NCBI GenBank assembly: GCA_946415645.1 | Contig: CAMKTJ010000001.1 | Span: 124,001-188,000 of the forward strand | Source of the DNA: an uncultured Prevotellaceae bacterium | GTDB lineage: Bacteria > Bacteroidota > Bacteroidia > Bacteroidales > Bacteroidaceae | Direction of reading: 5' to 3' | DNA length: 64,000 nucleotides | Translations under genes and position numbers: made by a program | The notes under the pieces: model-generated | Told to the model about the DNA's origin: nothing | Database searches by the model: none | The model's input: only the letters and a program-made list of their open reading frames with translations | Part shown: positions 19,050 through 28,200 of the stretch, one piece after another | How positions within the stretch are numbered: position 1 is the first letter of the stretch | Layout of the letters: each line of letters starts with the position of its first letter

Positions 19050-20885
19050 TTATTTGTTTAACAACTGAGTGAAGTTCTCAACCAGTTCGGCAACTACGAA
19101 GGGCTGACCCTTAACCTGATTGAATTGTGCGGGAACAAAGCCGTCCACCTTCATACGCAACCAGCCTGCCAACTGTCCCATGTTCTGTTCTGCAACAACC
19201 ACCTTGGGATACTTTTTCAGCACCTCGGCTGTATTCTTGGGCAGTGGGTTGATGAATTTGAAGTGTGCCAAAGCGACCTTCTTGCCGGCAGCACGCATCT
19301 CGTCCATAGCAGCATGCAGATGACCGAAGGTACCGCCAAAGCCAACGATCAGCAGGTCGGCATCATCCTTATCGCCCAACACTTCCAAGTCGGGAACGGG
19401 AATGGCGTCTATCTTGGCCTGACGCTTACGGGTCATTAGGTCGTGATTCTCGGGGTTAGTGCTGATGGCACCAGTCTTGTCATCCTTCTCCAGTCCGCCC
19501 AAGATGTGCTCAAAGCCCTGGCGACCAGGCACGGCCCAGTAACGTGTGCCGTTCTCGGCACGCAAATAAGGAGTCCATGTACCCTTCAGTTCCTCAGGAA
19601 CATATGGAGGGTTGATGGAGGGATATTCTGCCAGATTAGGCAACTTGAAGGCACCTGAGCCATTTGCTACATAGGCATCTGTCATCAGGATAACGGGTGT
19701 CATGTGCTCCAGTGCCATCTTGCAGGCTGCATAGGCAGCCTCAAAGCAGTCGGTAGGACTGGCAGCAGCGATTACAGGCATGGGGCTTTCTCCGTTACGG
19801 CCGAAGAGAGCCTGCAGGAGGTCGGTCTGCTCACTCTTGGTGGGAAGACCTGTAGCAGGACCACCACGTTGAACATCCAATACTACCAAAGGCAGCTCCA
19901 TGATGACAGCTAGGTTCATAGCCTCGCTCTTCAAGCAGATACCAGGACCACTGGTACTTGTTACGGCTAATGCACCAGCAAATGAAGCACCAAGGCTGGA
20001 AGCGCAACCGGCAATCTCGTCCTCACACTGAACGGTGGTCACGCCCAAGCTCTTATGCTTAGAGAGCTCGTGCAACACGTCTGTAGCGGGAGTGATGGGG
20101 TAGGAACCCAGATACAGTTTCAATCCGGCTTTCTCTGCAGCGGCAATAAAGCCGTATGCTGTGGCTTTGTTGCCGGTAATGTCCATATAACGTCCGGGAA
20201 CCTTATTCTTAGTTTCAATACGGTAGACGTTAGCCACGCTACTGTGTGTATTGTGTCCGTAGTCATATCCGGCCTGAATAACCTTTATGTTTGCTTCTGC
20301 AATGCCGGGTTTCTTGGCAAACTTCTCTTTCAGGAAGTTAAAGGCAACGTCCAGGTCGCGGTCGAAGAGCCAGCATACCAGACCCAAGGCAAACATGTTG
20401 CGGCATTTCAGCATGCTCTTAACGTCCATACCGCTGTCAGCCAGACAATCCTTTACCATTGTGGTAAGGGGGCAGGCGATAACGCGGTCGGGGTCGATAT
20501 TCATCTCGCCCAAGTAGTCTTCAGTCTTGAATTGAGCTTTCTCCAAATCTTTGGGGCCAAAGCTGTCAGTGTCTATGATAATAGCTGCATCAGGTTTGGC
20601 GAATTTGTACTGAGTCTTCAGGGCGGCAGCATTCATAGCTACCAGAACATCGCACTGGTCACCAGGAGTGAATACCTGGCCTGCGCCAATGTGAACCTGA
20701 AAACCGCTCACACCCGTCAACGAGCCTTGCGGGGCACGGATATCGGCGGGATAATCGGGGAATGTGCTGATACTGTTTCCTACGGTAGCAGAGACCGTAG
20801 AGAAGATGTTTCCGGCCAACTGCATGCCATCGCCTGAGTCACCCGAGAAACGGACAACCACGCTGTCCTTTTCCTTAATTTCCAT
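19050..20885 (-). CDS. korA: 2-oxoglutarate:ferredoxin oxidoreductase, fused gamma-alpha subunit
   Basis: A 611-residue protein with the gamma domain at the N-terminus (VVRFSGDSGDGMQLAGN, about 1-190) followed by the alpha domain (about 225-611; YLGSYPITPATDVLHELSKH, VTSTSGPGICLKSEA), the arrangement found in KorA of Bacteroidetes. It binds CoA and 2-oxoacid with KorB. No terminator is seen between it and the tRNA-Arg gene upstream, so the two may share a promoter. Confidence 0.93.
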   Translation of the reverse strand: MEIKEKDSVVVRFSGDSGDGMQLAGNIFSTVSATVGNSISTFPDYPADIRAPQGSLTGVSGFQVHIGAGQVFTPGDQCDVLVAMNAAALKTQYKFAKPDAAIIIDTDSFGPKDLEKAQFKTEDYLGEMNIDPDRVIACPLTTMVKDCLADSGMDVKSMLKCRNMFALGLVCWLFDRDLDVAFNFLKEKFAKKPGIAEANIKVIQAGYDYGHNTHSSVANVYRIETKNKVPGRYMDITGNKATAYGFIAAAEKAGLKLYLGSYPITPATDVLHELSKHKSLGVTTVQCEDEIAGCASSLGASFAGALAVTSTSGPGICLKSEAMNLAVIMELPLVVLDVQRGGPATGLPTKSEQTDLLQALFGRNGESPMPVIAAASPTDCFEAAYAACKMALEHMTPVILMTDAYVANGSGAFKLPNLAEYPSINPPYVPEELKGTWTPYLRAENGTRYWAVPGRQGFEHILGGLEKDDKTGAISTNPENHDLMTRKRQAKIDAIPVPDLEVLGDKDDADLLIVGFGGTFGHLHAAMDEMRAAGKKVALAHFKFINPLPKNTAEVLKKYPKVVVAEQNMGQLAGWLRMKVDGFVPAQFNQVKGQPFVVAELVENFTQLLNK

Positions 20886-20967
20886 TGTTATCTCTTATTT
20901 TTGATTCTAAATTTCCACTTAAGTCTTTTTACCTTTACTCTTAGCTCTATGCTTTCAATTGTTAAGG

Positions 20968-21039
20968 TACCCCCGCCGGGAATCGAACCCGGATCGACGG
21001 TTTAGGAAACCGTTGTTCTATCCATTGAACTACAGGGGC
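20968..21039 (-). tRNA. tRNA-Arg (anticodon CCU)
   Basis: The minus strand gives acceptor GCCCCTG/CGGGGGT (with two G-U pairs), anticodon stem ACGGT/ACCGT, loop TTCCTAA with CCT, and T arm CCGGG-TTCGATT-CCCGG. CCA is not encoded. Confidence 0.92.
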
Positions 21040-21054
21040 TTTTCTTTGCGGATG

Positions 21055-21086
21055 CAAAATTACGAATAAGTGAGTGATTTTCCAAA
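21055..21086 (-). promoter_or_regulatory. tRNA-Arg promoter within a repeat element
   Basis: On the minus strand, TTTG (21083-21086), 20 bp, then TAATTTTG (21055-21062) match the consensus, about 23 bp before the tRNA. The TTTG is one half of the palindrome CAAATATATTTG in repeat copy 1. Confidence 0.75.
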
Positions 21087-21184
21087 TATATTTGAGAAAA
21101 ACCGAACAGGAGCGATTTAGAGACACAGTCTCAAAGTTTCGAATAAGTGAGTGATTTTCCAAATATATTTGAGAAAAACCGAAC
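21063..21184 (-). repeat. Two 45-bp direct repeats carrying promoter sequence
   Basis: An identical 45-bp unit occupies 21063-21107 and 21140-21184, each centred on the palindrome CAAATATATTTG and with GAATAAGTGAGTG as spacer. Copy 2 has a near-consensus -7 (AAACTTTG on the minus strand). A decayed third copy (AAAGTTTCGAAT) starts near 21206. A relative is found upstream of cysE at 48729-48817. The stretch 21230-21317 holds nothing else I can identify. Confidence 0.8.
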
Positions 21185-21317
21185 GAATTACGAGTTGATA
21201 ACCTTAAAGTTTCGAATTAACCAATATAAATGGGTGATGGAAGATGGGACTTATTATGTTGGATGTGAGAATTTTGTCTGATATCATACGAAGATGGTAC
21301 AATGTTGACAAAATAAA

Positions 21318-21341
21318 AGGGCTGTAATCAATTACAGCCCT
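21318..21341 (-). terminator. Terminator after the SecB-like gene
   Basis: AGGGCTGTAAT/ATTACAGCCCT forms a perfect 11-bp stem with a two-base loop; on the minus strand it is followed by TTTTATTTT. It lies 135 bp after the stop at 21476. The stretch 21342-21475 shows no gene. Confidence 0.75.
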
Positions 21342-21475
21342 CGCCATTAGATTTTTCTAGCTATGGTCATGCATCGCTTGTTTGCACATGGCAAATGTAT
21401 GGTTATATTCTGCAATGGGAAAATAATTTCGACAAATATGCATTTTCTATAGACGGACATATTGAAATACTCTTT

Positions 21476-21961
21476 TTATGCATTTCCTCCCGAATTGCCT
21501 ATAGGAACAGTTTTTCCCTGTGGCACACGTTTAAAACTGATATTGTTTTGTAGTATTTGGCCTGGGTTAATAAGGGGCAGAATCTGCTTGGGTAATCCTG
21601 CTTCTTCGCTGCGGATAGCCAGGATACCTCGTGCTGCTCCGATAGTCATATCGGCAATGTGCTGAACCAATCCTACAGGTAGTATCCACTGGTCACCATT
21701 CAAGTCGTACATAGCACTCCATCCTTCGCGTGCAAACTCAAATACGGTCTGGACTCCTAGGATCAGTTGTGTTATATCATTTTTCTTGTATTCAAAGTTT
21801 GTAACGCATCTTACCAGTCTTTTTTCTGTGTCGCAGTTGAACTGTAATTGGTTGTTCACCTGAAGTTCGCCCTCTGGCCACTGCTTTGATAGGTTTACAA
21901 ACTGTAATTCCTGCACATCTACCAATCGGAATTGTATCTGTATTTGTTTTTGCTGTTCCAT
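21476..21961 (-). CDS. SecB-like chaperone-fold protein
   Basis: A 161-residue cytoplasmic protein. The N-terminal half is strand-rich (IQIQFRLVDVQELQFVNL, KRLVRCVTNFEYKK) and the C-terminal half has IADMTIGAARGILAIRSEEA followed by LPKQILPLINP. That layout, with a conserved Ala-Arg-Gly-Ile-Leu helix and a terminal Pro-x-Ile-Asn-Pro, resembles SecB-family proteins of Bacteroidetes. It lies downstream of a secreted DUF4886 hydrolase, separated by a phrase repeat. It could be a SecB-like chaperone for exported proteins; similarity is by eye only. Confidence 0.5.
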   Translation of the reverse strand: MEQQKQIQIQFRLVDVQELQFVNLSKQWPEGELQVNNQLQFNCDTEKRLVRCVTNFEYKKNDITQLILGVQTVFEFAREGWSAMYDLNGDQWILPVGLVQHIADMTIGAARGILAIRSEEAGLPKQILPLINPGQILQNNISFKRVPQGKTVPIGNSGGNA

Positions 21962-21995
21962 ATATTTAATTAAGAATTATGAGTTAAGAATTAAG
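21962..21995 (-). repeat. Junction microrepeat, TTAAGAATTATGAG type
   Basis: TTAAGAATTATGAGTTAAGAATTAA fills the gap between the DUF4886 stop and the SecB-like start. Confidence 0.5.
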
Positions 21996-22006
21996 ATTTG
22001 GGCTCT

Positions 22007-23467
22007 TCACCTGTGTGCTTTTACTGTCATTGCGTTCAGATAGTAGAATTTGTTTTTGTTATTGTTTCTTTCACCTGGGGCTACGTTAATTATGATTCTG
22101 CCATCTGCGGTAGGTTGTACATTCTTTATTTGGGCTGTATGGCTGACATTGTTAGCCGCTTCAACCTTATCCGTATATATTTTGTCGCCTTGCAGGGTGA
22201 ATGCAGTTTCGCGCCAATCCTGACAATCCTCACGCGATGCAAAGAATGTAAAATCGTATTTCAGATCAGGATTCATGTGTCCCAAGGTAATGGTACATGA
22301 TTTCTTTGGTTTCTGGTTTCCGAAACTGTCTGCAGCATATCCCCACATACATGACTGAGACACGCTGCCGGGCATTAACATGTTGGTAGTAGTATAGCTT
22401 GGCCCGTTTAAGTTTGTGCCTATGAAAGCGTTTTGGGTGGTCAGTATTATGCCTGTAACATTGCCATTGGTGTCCGTAATCCAGGTAAAGGTACGCATTT
22501 GCGGTGTGATGCTATTCCAATTAGGGTCGGCTTCTGGTTTCTCTCCGAAGTTGAACTTTACAAGTCCTGTTGGAGTAATGTCATTCCTTGCGTTGAAGCC
22601 TTCTGTGCTCAGGTCGGTCACTTCAAAGGGATTCTGGACAGCTGCGTGTGCTGCTACCTGGCAGGCATGAGCCGCTGCTATATCAACCCCTTCAGGCTTG
22701 AAGTTCAGTCCTACGGGGGAGATGCCCGTCAGTACCTCCAACCATGTGCAGGCGGCTGTATATCGACCAAATTTCAAATCCAGATGGTATCCGTCGCGGT
22801 TCATGTTGTCGCCCAGATATGTGGTGCGTGCATTCTGAATAGCTGTACCGCTTGGTACGTTGAACGAGAACTCGGGATGCAGGATCTGTGTCCACTGTAC
22901 CGCATAACGTATACTGTCGTACATAGTTTCCTGACTGCGATTATAGTTAGCAAACCCGTTGTGATTGGAATCCTTGGAGTAAGCCCACGTCATGTGCCAT
23001 CCATATCGTACATCCTGACTTGTCTTTACGCTGTCTGTAAACTGAACCAGTTGTGACAGGTATGGCTCGTATGTTGTTGTCAGTCCGCTATAGTGGCTGG
23101 CTTGCTGAAAGCTGATAAAGTCCCATGGTTCATCTGTGATGATAGGGTTCAGTAAAGCATGCGGCATATTGTGACGGACGCCGTTTACCACCTTACGGTA
23201 TTCATATACATCATGTTCCTGAGTGAGGTCTGTCCAATGTTGCTCCAGACTCTGTCCGCCCTTGTAGGCATTACCTATTATCATATGTATGCCTGCCTCT
23301 TTGGCTAGTTCGTACAGGTATTGTTCCACAGCATCCTGCGAGAAACTGTTTCCAATCGTCAGTAGTCTGATGGTATCCTTTCTTGCGGGCTCTGTTATTA
23401 TTTCCTCCTGTGCTTTGGCGCAGAGTACTGACAGAGCCGCAATCAATAAGATAATATAATGTTTCAT
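22007..23467 (-). CDS. Secreted DUF4886 (SGNH-type) hydrolase
   Basis: A 486-residue exported protein with signal peptide MKHYIILLIAALSVLCAKA. An SGNH-hydrolase block I appears as LLTIGNSFSQDAVEQY, and a DxxH block V as RDGYHLD near residue 225, as in DUF4886 proteins. The last 190 residues form a separate beta-rich domain. Members are presumed esterases or carbohydrate deacetylases; the substrate here is unknown. It is transcribed from its own -7 element and followed by the SecB-like gene. Confidence 0.75.
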   Translation of the reverse strand: MKHYIILLIAALSVLCAKAQEEIITEPARKDTIRLLTIGNSFSQDAVEQYLYELAKEAGIHMIIGNAYKGGQSLEQHWTDLTQEHDVYEYRKVVNGVRHNMPHALLNPIITDEPWDFISFQQASHYSGLTTTYEPYLSQLVQFTDSVKTSQDVRYGWHMTWAYSKDSNHNGFANYNRSQETMYDSIRYAVQWTQILHPEFSFNVPSGTAIQNARTTYLGDNMNRDGYHLDLKFGRYTAACTWLEVLTGISPVGLNFKPEGVDIAAAHACQVAAHAAVQNPFEVTDLSTEGFNARNDITPTGLVKFNFGEKPEADPNWNSITPQMRTFTWITDTNGNVTGIILTTQNAFIGTNLNGPSYTTTNMLMPGSVSQSCMWGYAADSFGNQKPKKSCTITLGHMNPDLKYDFTFFASREDCQDWRETAFTLQGDKIYTDKVEAANNVSHTAQIKNVQPTADGRIIINVAPGERNNNKNKFYYLNAMTVKAHR

Positions 23468-23488
23468 CCTTATCTTTGTTTAGTGGCA

Positions 23489-23496
23489 CAAAGATA
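23489..23496 (-). promoter_or_regulatory. -7 element for the DUF4886 gene
   Basis: TATCTTTG on the minus strand lies 22 bp before the ATG. The -33 position falls in a GAAGAATGAAAAG phrase repeat without a clear TTTG. Confidence 0.5.
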
Positions 23497-23560
23497 CGAA
23501 GAAAAGTGAAAAATGAAGAATGAAAAGAGGAAAAAAGCTATGGTATATAACAACGCTCTT

Positions 23561-23615
23561 AGCGAAAGGCCGTATTACTGATAGCGAAAGGCCGTTTCTC
23601 TCTCAGCGAAACGGT
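23561..23615. repeat. Three AGCGAAAGGCCGT motifs spaced exactly 22 bp
   Basis: AGCGAAAGGCCGT begins at 23561 and 23583, and the shortened AGCGAAACGGT at 23605. The array lies between pssA and the DUF4886 promoter. Confidence 0.6.
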
Positions 23616-23671
23616 ATATTGCTTTTGATAGGAGTCCGCCCTAGTCGGACGAAAAAGAAATACTTTGTGTT

Positions 23672-24394
23672 TTAAAGATTCTGGCTACGTCTTGCCATAA
23701 CATCTGTGATGATAGACAATGCTACATACCAGAGGATGATGGCGGCAAAACAGCTGGTTCCCAAAAGGAAACAGGGAAGGCAGCCAAGAATGAAGATAAA
23801 CTTTACCTTGTTCTTCTCCCAACTGAGATCTTTGAACTTCAGAGCAAGCATGGGAACCTCGCTCACCAACAACATGCAGAAAAGCAGCATGAAGAGGAAC
23901 AGGAATACGGCATTGAACTTCTGTGATACCAGGAAGGCATGTTGCCCCAGTACCAGAGACCCCCAGAATAATGCGTTGGCGGGGGTGGGAAGTCCTATGA
24001 ACTGGGTGCTCTGACGCTCGTCCAAATTGAATTTAGCCAGACGCAGGGCAGAAAAGGCTGCCATAATAAAAGCGGTATAGGGGATAAAGCCCTTTAGGGG
24101 TATAAGAATTTCCGGGTAGTGAACCTGACGGAACAGGCAGAATAATATCGCGCTGGGAGCAACGCCAAAGGTAACCACGTCTGCCAGCGAGTCCAATTCC
24201 TTGCCAATAGGGGAGGAAACACCAAGTGCTCTGGCTGACATGCCGTCGAAGAAATCAAAGACGGCGCCAATTACAATCCAGATAACTGCCCAGAAGAAAT
24301 GACCATGAAAGGCACATCCTGTGGCGATACAGCCGCTCATCAGATTACAACAGGTAATTGTGTTGGGCGTATTTTTAATAATAAAGTTTGCCAT
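23672..24394 (-). CDS. pssA: CDP-diacylglycerol--serine O-phosphatidyltransferase
   Basis: A membrane enzyme that makes phosphatidylserine from CDP-diacylglycerol and serine. The CDP-alcohol phosphatidyltransferase motif is intact: DGMSARALGVSSPIGKELD, fitting D-G-x2-A-R-x8-G-x3-D-x3-D, with several hydrophobic helices around it. Length 240. It starts 5 bp after psd, whose product acts next in phosphatidylethanolamine synthesis, so the two form an operon. Confidence 0.94.
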   Translation of the reverse strand: MANFIIKNTPNTITCCNLMSGCIATGCAFHGHFFWAVIWIVIGAVFDFFDGMSARALGVSSPIGKELDSLADVVTFGVAPSAILFCLFRQVHYPEILIPLKGFIPYTAFIMAAFSALRLAKFNLDERQSTQFIGLPTPANALFWGSLVLGQHAFLVSQKFNAVFLFLFMLLFCMLLVSEVPMLALKFKDLSWEKNKVKFIFILGCLPCFLLGTSCFAAIILWYVALSIITDVMARRSQNL

Positions 24395-24399
24395 GATGA

Positions 24400-25116
24400 T
24401 TATTCTTCCTCTTTATGAGGTTTAAGGTGGGCAATAATGGTTTCATTACCTACCGTTCTGTCATTAAGCTTCACGCAGACTTCAGTTCCTAAAGGTAGGA
24501 AAAGGTCCACGCGTGAGCCGAACTTGATGAATCCCAGGTGCTCGTCTACAAAGCAGGCATCTCCCTCGTGAGGATAGGTGACAATTCTCCTGGCCATAGC
24601 ACCGGCTATCTGGCGAGCCAGGATTTCCGTTCCATCGGCTGTTGCAATCACTACGGTACAGCGTTCGTTCTCCTCGCTGGCTTTGGGAAGCCAGGCCTTA
24701 AAGAAATTGCCGTCGTGGTGTCTTACCATCTTGATGGTGCCGTCAACGGGAATCCAGTTGGCATGTACGTTCAGCAGGCTCATGAAGATACTTACCATGA
24801 TGCGCTTGTCATGGAAGTACTCGGTCTCTTCGACTTCTTCTACAACTACTACCTTGCCATCGGCGGGAGCAATAACCAGACCGTCTGTATCACCCTCGAA
24901 ACAACGAATAGGACACTGGAAGAAATTGGCCAGAATCAAATATACGCAGATGCTTACTCCTGCAAAGACGTAGAATGGGAATTGGTTGGGGATACAGAAG
25001 TGCAACAAGGCGTTAGCTGCTAACAAGAAAATAGCACCTAACACCAAGGTGCGGGTGCCTTCGTGATGTAGCCTAATCTTCTTTATCCTCTTTAATTTCT
25101 TTAGTCTTTTTCCCAT
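24400..25116 (-). CDS. psd: Phosphatidylserine decarboxylase proenzyme
   Basis: Psd converts phosphatidylserine to phosphatidylethanolamine using a pyruvoyl group made by self-cleavage. The cleavage site Gly-Ser is seen in [12 protein letters not shown] near the C-terminus. The short length (238) and a hydrophobic N-terminal hairpin are typical of the compact Psd type found in Bacteroidetes. It is the first gene of the psd-pssA operon. Confidence 0.94.
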   Translation of the reverse strand: MGKRLKKLKRIKKIRLHHEGTRTLVLGAIFLLAANALLHFCIPNQFPFYVFAGVSICVYLILANFFQCPIRCFEGDTDGLVIAPADGKVVVVEEVEETEYFHDKRIMVSIFMSLLNVHANWIPVDGTIKMVRHHDGNFFKAWLPKASEENERCTVVIATADGTEILARQIAGAMARRIVTYPHEGDACFVDEHLGFIKFGSRVDLFLPLGTEVCVKLNDRTVGNETIIAHLKPHKEEE

Positions 25117-25138
25117 AGGGATTGTTTTACTTTGGATA

Positions 25139-25169
25139 CAAAGATAGGGTAATTTTGTTATTTATCAAA
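25139..25169 (-). promoter_or_regulatory. psd-pssA promoter
   Basis: On the minus strand, TTTG (25166-25169), 19 bp, then TATCTTTG (25139-25146). The leader is about 15 bases. Confidence 0.7.
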
Positions 25170-25219
25170 AACTTTTGGCGTAATTTTGGCCTTTTCTTTA
25201 ACAAAAGGGGGTGCAGCTC

Positions 25220-25249
25220 TTTGCGTTCCAAGAAAAAACGCTATATTTG
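25220..25249 (+). promoter_or_regulatory. dnaE promoter
   Basis: TTTG (25220-25223), 18 bp, then TATATTTG (25242-25249). Predicted transcription start near 25256 excludes the upstream in-frame ATG at 25211 and supports the start at 25277. Confidence 0.65.
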
Positions 25250-25276
25250 TACAATTATTGGTACATAACAGGTAAG

Positions 25277-28200
25277 ATGGAAGATTTTATACATTTACAC
25301 GTTCATTCTCAGTATTCTTTGCTCGACGGACAGGCCTCTATCTCTAAGATGGTGGACAAGGCTGTTGGGGATGGAATGCGTGGTATGGCGCTTACCGATC
25401 ATGGTAATATGTTTGGTATAAAAGACTTCTTTGATTACTGTAACTCTGTTAATAAGGGTAGGAAAAAAGAAGGGTTGGAACCCTTTAAGCCTATCTTCGG
25501 TTGCGAGGTCTATGTGGCCCGACGTAGGAAGGAAGACCAGAGTAATCCCAGTATAGACCGTAGCGGTAATCACCTGATTCTGTTGGCAAAGAACCTAAAT
25601 GGGTACAGAAATCTGATTAAACTGGTTTCGCGTGCCTGGGTGGATGGCTTCTATGGGCGACCCAGAACAGATCATGACGACCTCAAACTTTTTCATGAGG
25701 ATATTATCTGCTGTTCTGCCTGTATTGCCGGAGAGGTTCCTTCAAAGATTCTGAAGGGTGATTTGGAGGGTGCCCGACAGTCGGCTCAATGGTTTAAGGA
25801 TGTCTTTGGGGATGATTACTATCTGGAGCTGCAGCGTCACGAGGTGAAGGATCCTAATGTAAATGCCAATAGGGAAACCTTCCCCTTGCAGCAGATATCA
25901 AATGCGGAACTGATTAAGATAGCTCGTGAACTGAATATCAAGCTTGTATGTACCAACGATAGCCACTTTGTGAACGAGGCCGATGCTGATGCTCACGAGC
26001 GCTTGCTATGCCTGTCTACTGGCAAGAAGATTTCAGAGCCTCACATGCTGTACACCAAGCAGGAATGGTTCAAGACCAAGGAGGAAATGAACAACCTCTT
26101 TGCAGACATCCCGGAGGCACTCAGCAATACGGTGGAGATTCTGGATAAGATAGAGACATACAATCTGGAGTCAGACCCCATCATGCCTTTCTTCCCCATC
26201 CCTGAGGAATTCGGAACAGAGGAACAATGGAGACAAAAATATACTGAGGAAGACCTGTTCCGCGAATTCACCAGCGATGAGAACGGAGAGAATCCGCTTC
26301 CTAAGGAAGAAGGCGAGAAGAAGATAAAGAAGTTGGGTGGCTATGACAAGATTTACAGAATCAAGTTTGAGGCCGATTTCTTAGGGAAACTGGCTTACGA
26401 AGGTGCACGCAGAATATATGGAGAGCCGTTAGATAAAGAGGTGGATGACCGTATAAGGTTTGAGTTGCACATCATGAAGACGATGGGTTTCCCAGGTTAC
26501 TTCCTTATAGTGCAGGACTTTATCAATTCGGCACGTAAGGATCTGGATGTGTGGGTAGGACCTGGTCGTGGCTCTGCTGCAGGTAGTGTGGTAGCCTATT
26601 GCCTGGGAATCACCAAGTTGGACCCTCTGAAATACGACCTGCTGTTTGAGCGTTTCCTGAACCCCGACCGTATCTCTTTGCCGGATATCGATACCGACTT
26701 TGAGGATGATGGTAGAGGCAAGGTGCTGCAATGGGTAATGGATAAGTACGGGCATGAGAACTGTGCCCATATTATCACCTACGGCACTATGGCAACCAAG
26801 AACAGCATCAAGGATGTTGCTCGTGTGGAAGACTTGCCATTGGATAGGAGTAATGCCCTCTGTAAGGCAATACCTGACCGTTTGCCTGATGGTATGAAGA
26901 TGAACCTGAAGAATGCCATCTCCTGCACACCCGAGTTGCAGTCGGCTCAGTTCTCGCCTGATTATCGTGAAGCAGATACCATTAAATATGCTCAGCAGTT
27001 GGAGGGGCAGATCAGAGGAACGGGTATTCATGCCTGTGGATTTATCATCTGTCGTGATCCGATTTCGGATCATGTTCCTATTTCAACAGCCGACGACCCC
27101 GATTTTCCTGACCGCAAGACGGCTGTTACACAATATGACGGCCATGTTATTGAGAGTACGGGTCTTATAAAGATGGATTTCTTGGGGCTGAAGACCCTTT
27201 CCGAGTTGAAGGAAGCCTGTCGAGTTATCAAGGAGGCTCATGGCGTAGATATCGACCTTGACCACATTCCCATTGATGATGAACTGACATATCAGCTGTA
27301 CCAGAAGGGTCTTACGGTAGGAACCTTCCAGTTTGAGTCGGCTGGTATGCAGAAATACCTGAAGGAACTGAAGCCAACGGTCTTTGAAGACCTCATAGCC
27401 ATGAACGCCCTCTATCGTCCTGGTCCCATGGACTATATCCCATCGTTCATCAGACGTAAAAACGGACAGGAGGAGATTACCTACGATATCCCTGTGATGG
27501 AGAAATACCTGAAGGATACGTATGGCATTACCGTTTATCAGGAGCAGGTGATGTTGCTGAGTCGTCTGTTGGCAGGCTTTACACGAGGTCAGAGTGATGC
27601 TTTGCGTAAGGCTATGGGTAAGAAGAAGAAGGCTATTGTTGATGAGATGAAGCCGCTCTTCATTAATGGAGGTAAGGAACGTGGTTATGATCCTGATATT
27701 TTAGATAAGATTTGGGGCGACTGGGAAAAGTTTGCTTCCTACGCCTTCAACAAGTCTCATGCGGCCTGCTATTCATGGGTGGCATACCAGACAGCTTACT
27801 TGAAGGCCCATTATCCTGCAGAGTTTATGGCAGCCCTTCTCACCCGAAGAAAGGACGATATAAAGGAAATTACCAAGTTGCTGGATGAATGCCGCAACCT
27901 GAAGATAGAGGTATTAGGACCGGATATCAATGAGTCGCATGTTAACTTCGGTGTTAATGACAAACAACAGATTCGCTTTGGTCTGAACGGCATCAAGGGA
28001 TTGGGAGAGGCTGCTGCCGCTGCCATCATCTCTGAGCGTGAGAAGAACGGACGTTATAAGGATGTGTTTGACTTTGTGGAGCGTGTCTCCATCCCTGCTG
28101 TCAAGAAGAGTGGTATAGAATGTTTGGCTCTGAGTGGTGCCTTTGATACCTTCTCTGCTCAGATAAGCAGAGAGCAGTTTATTGCTCCCAACTCAAAAGG

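Noticed and set aside
20055..20837. 260-codon plus-strand frame opposite korA
   Set aside because: Shadow of a confirmed gene; low-complexity sequence without a family match.
20962..21162. Minus-strand frame across tRNA-Arg
   Set aside because: It translates the tRNA and the promoter repeats.
21063..21184. CRISPR array
   Set aside because: Only two full 45-bp copies and one decayed copy, no cas genes, and the repeats carry a promoter instead.
23625..23660. Terminator for pssA (GTCCG/CGGAC hairpin)
   Set aside because: The stem is only five base pairs and lacks a T tract on the minus strand.
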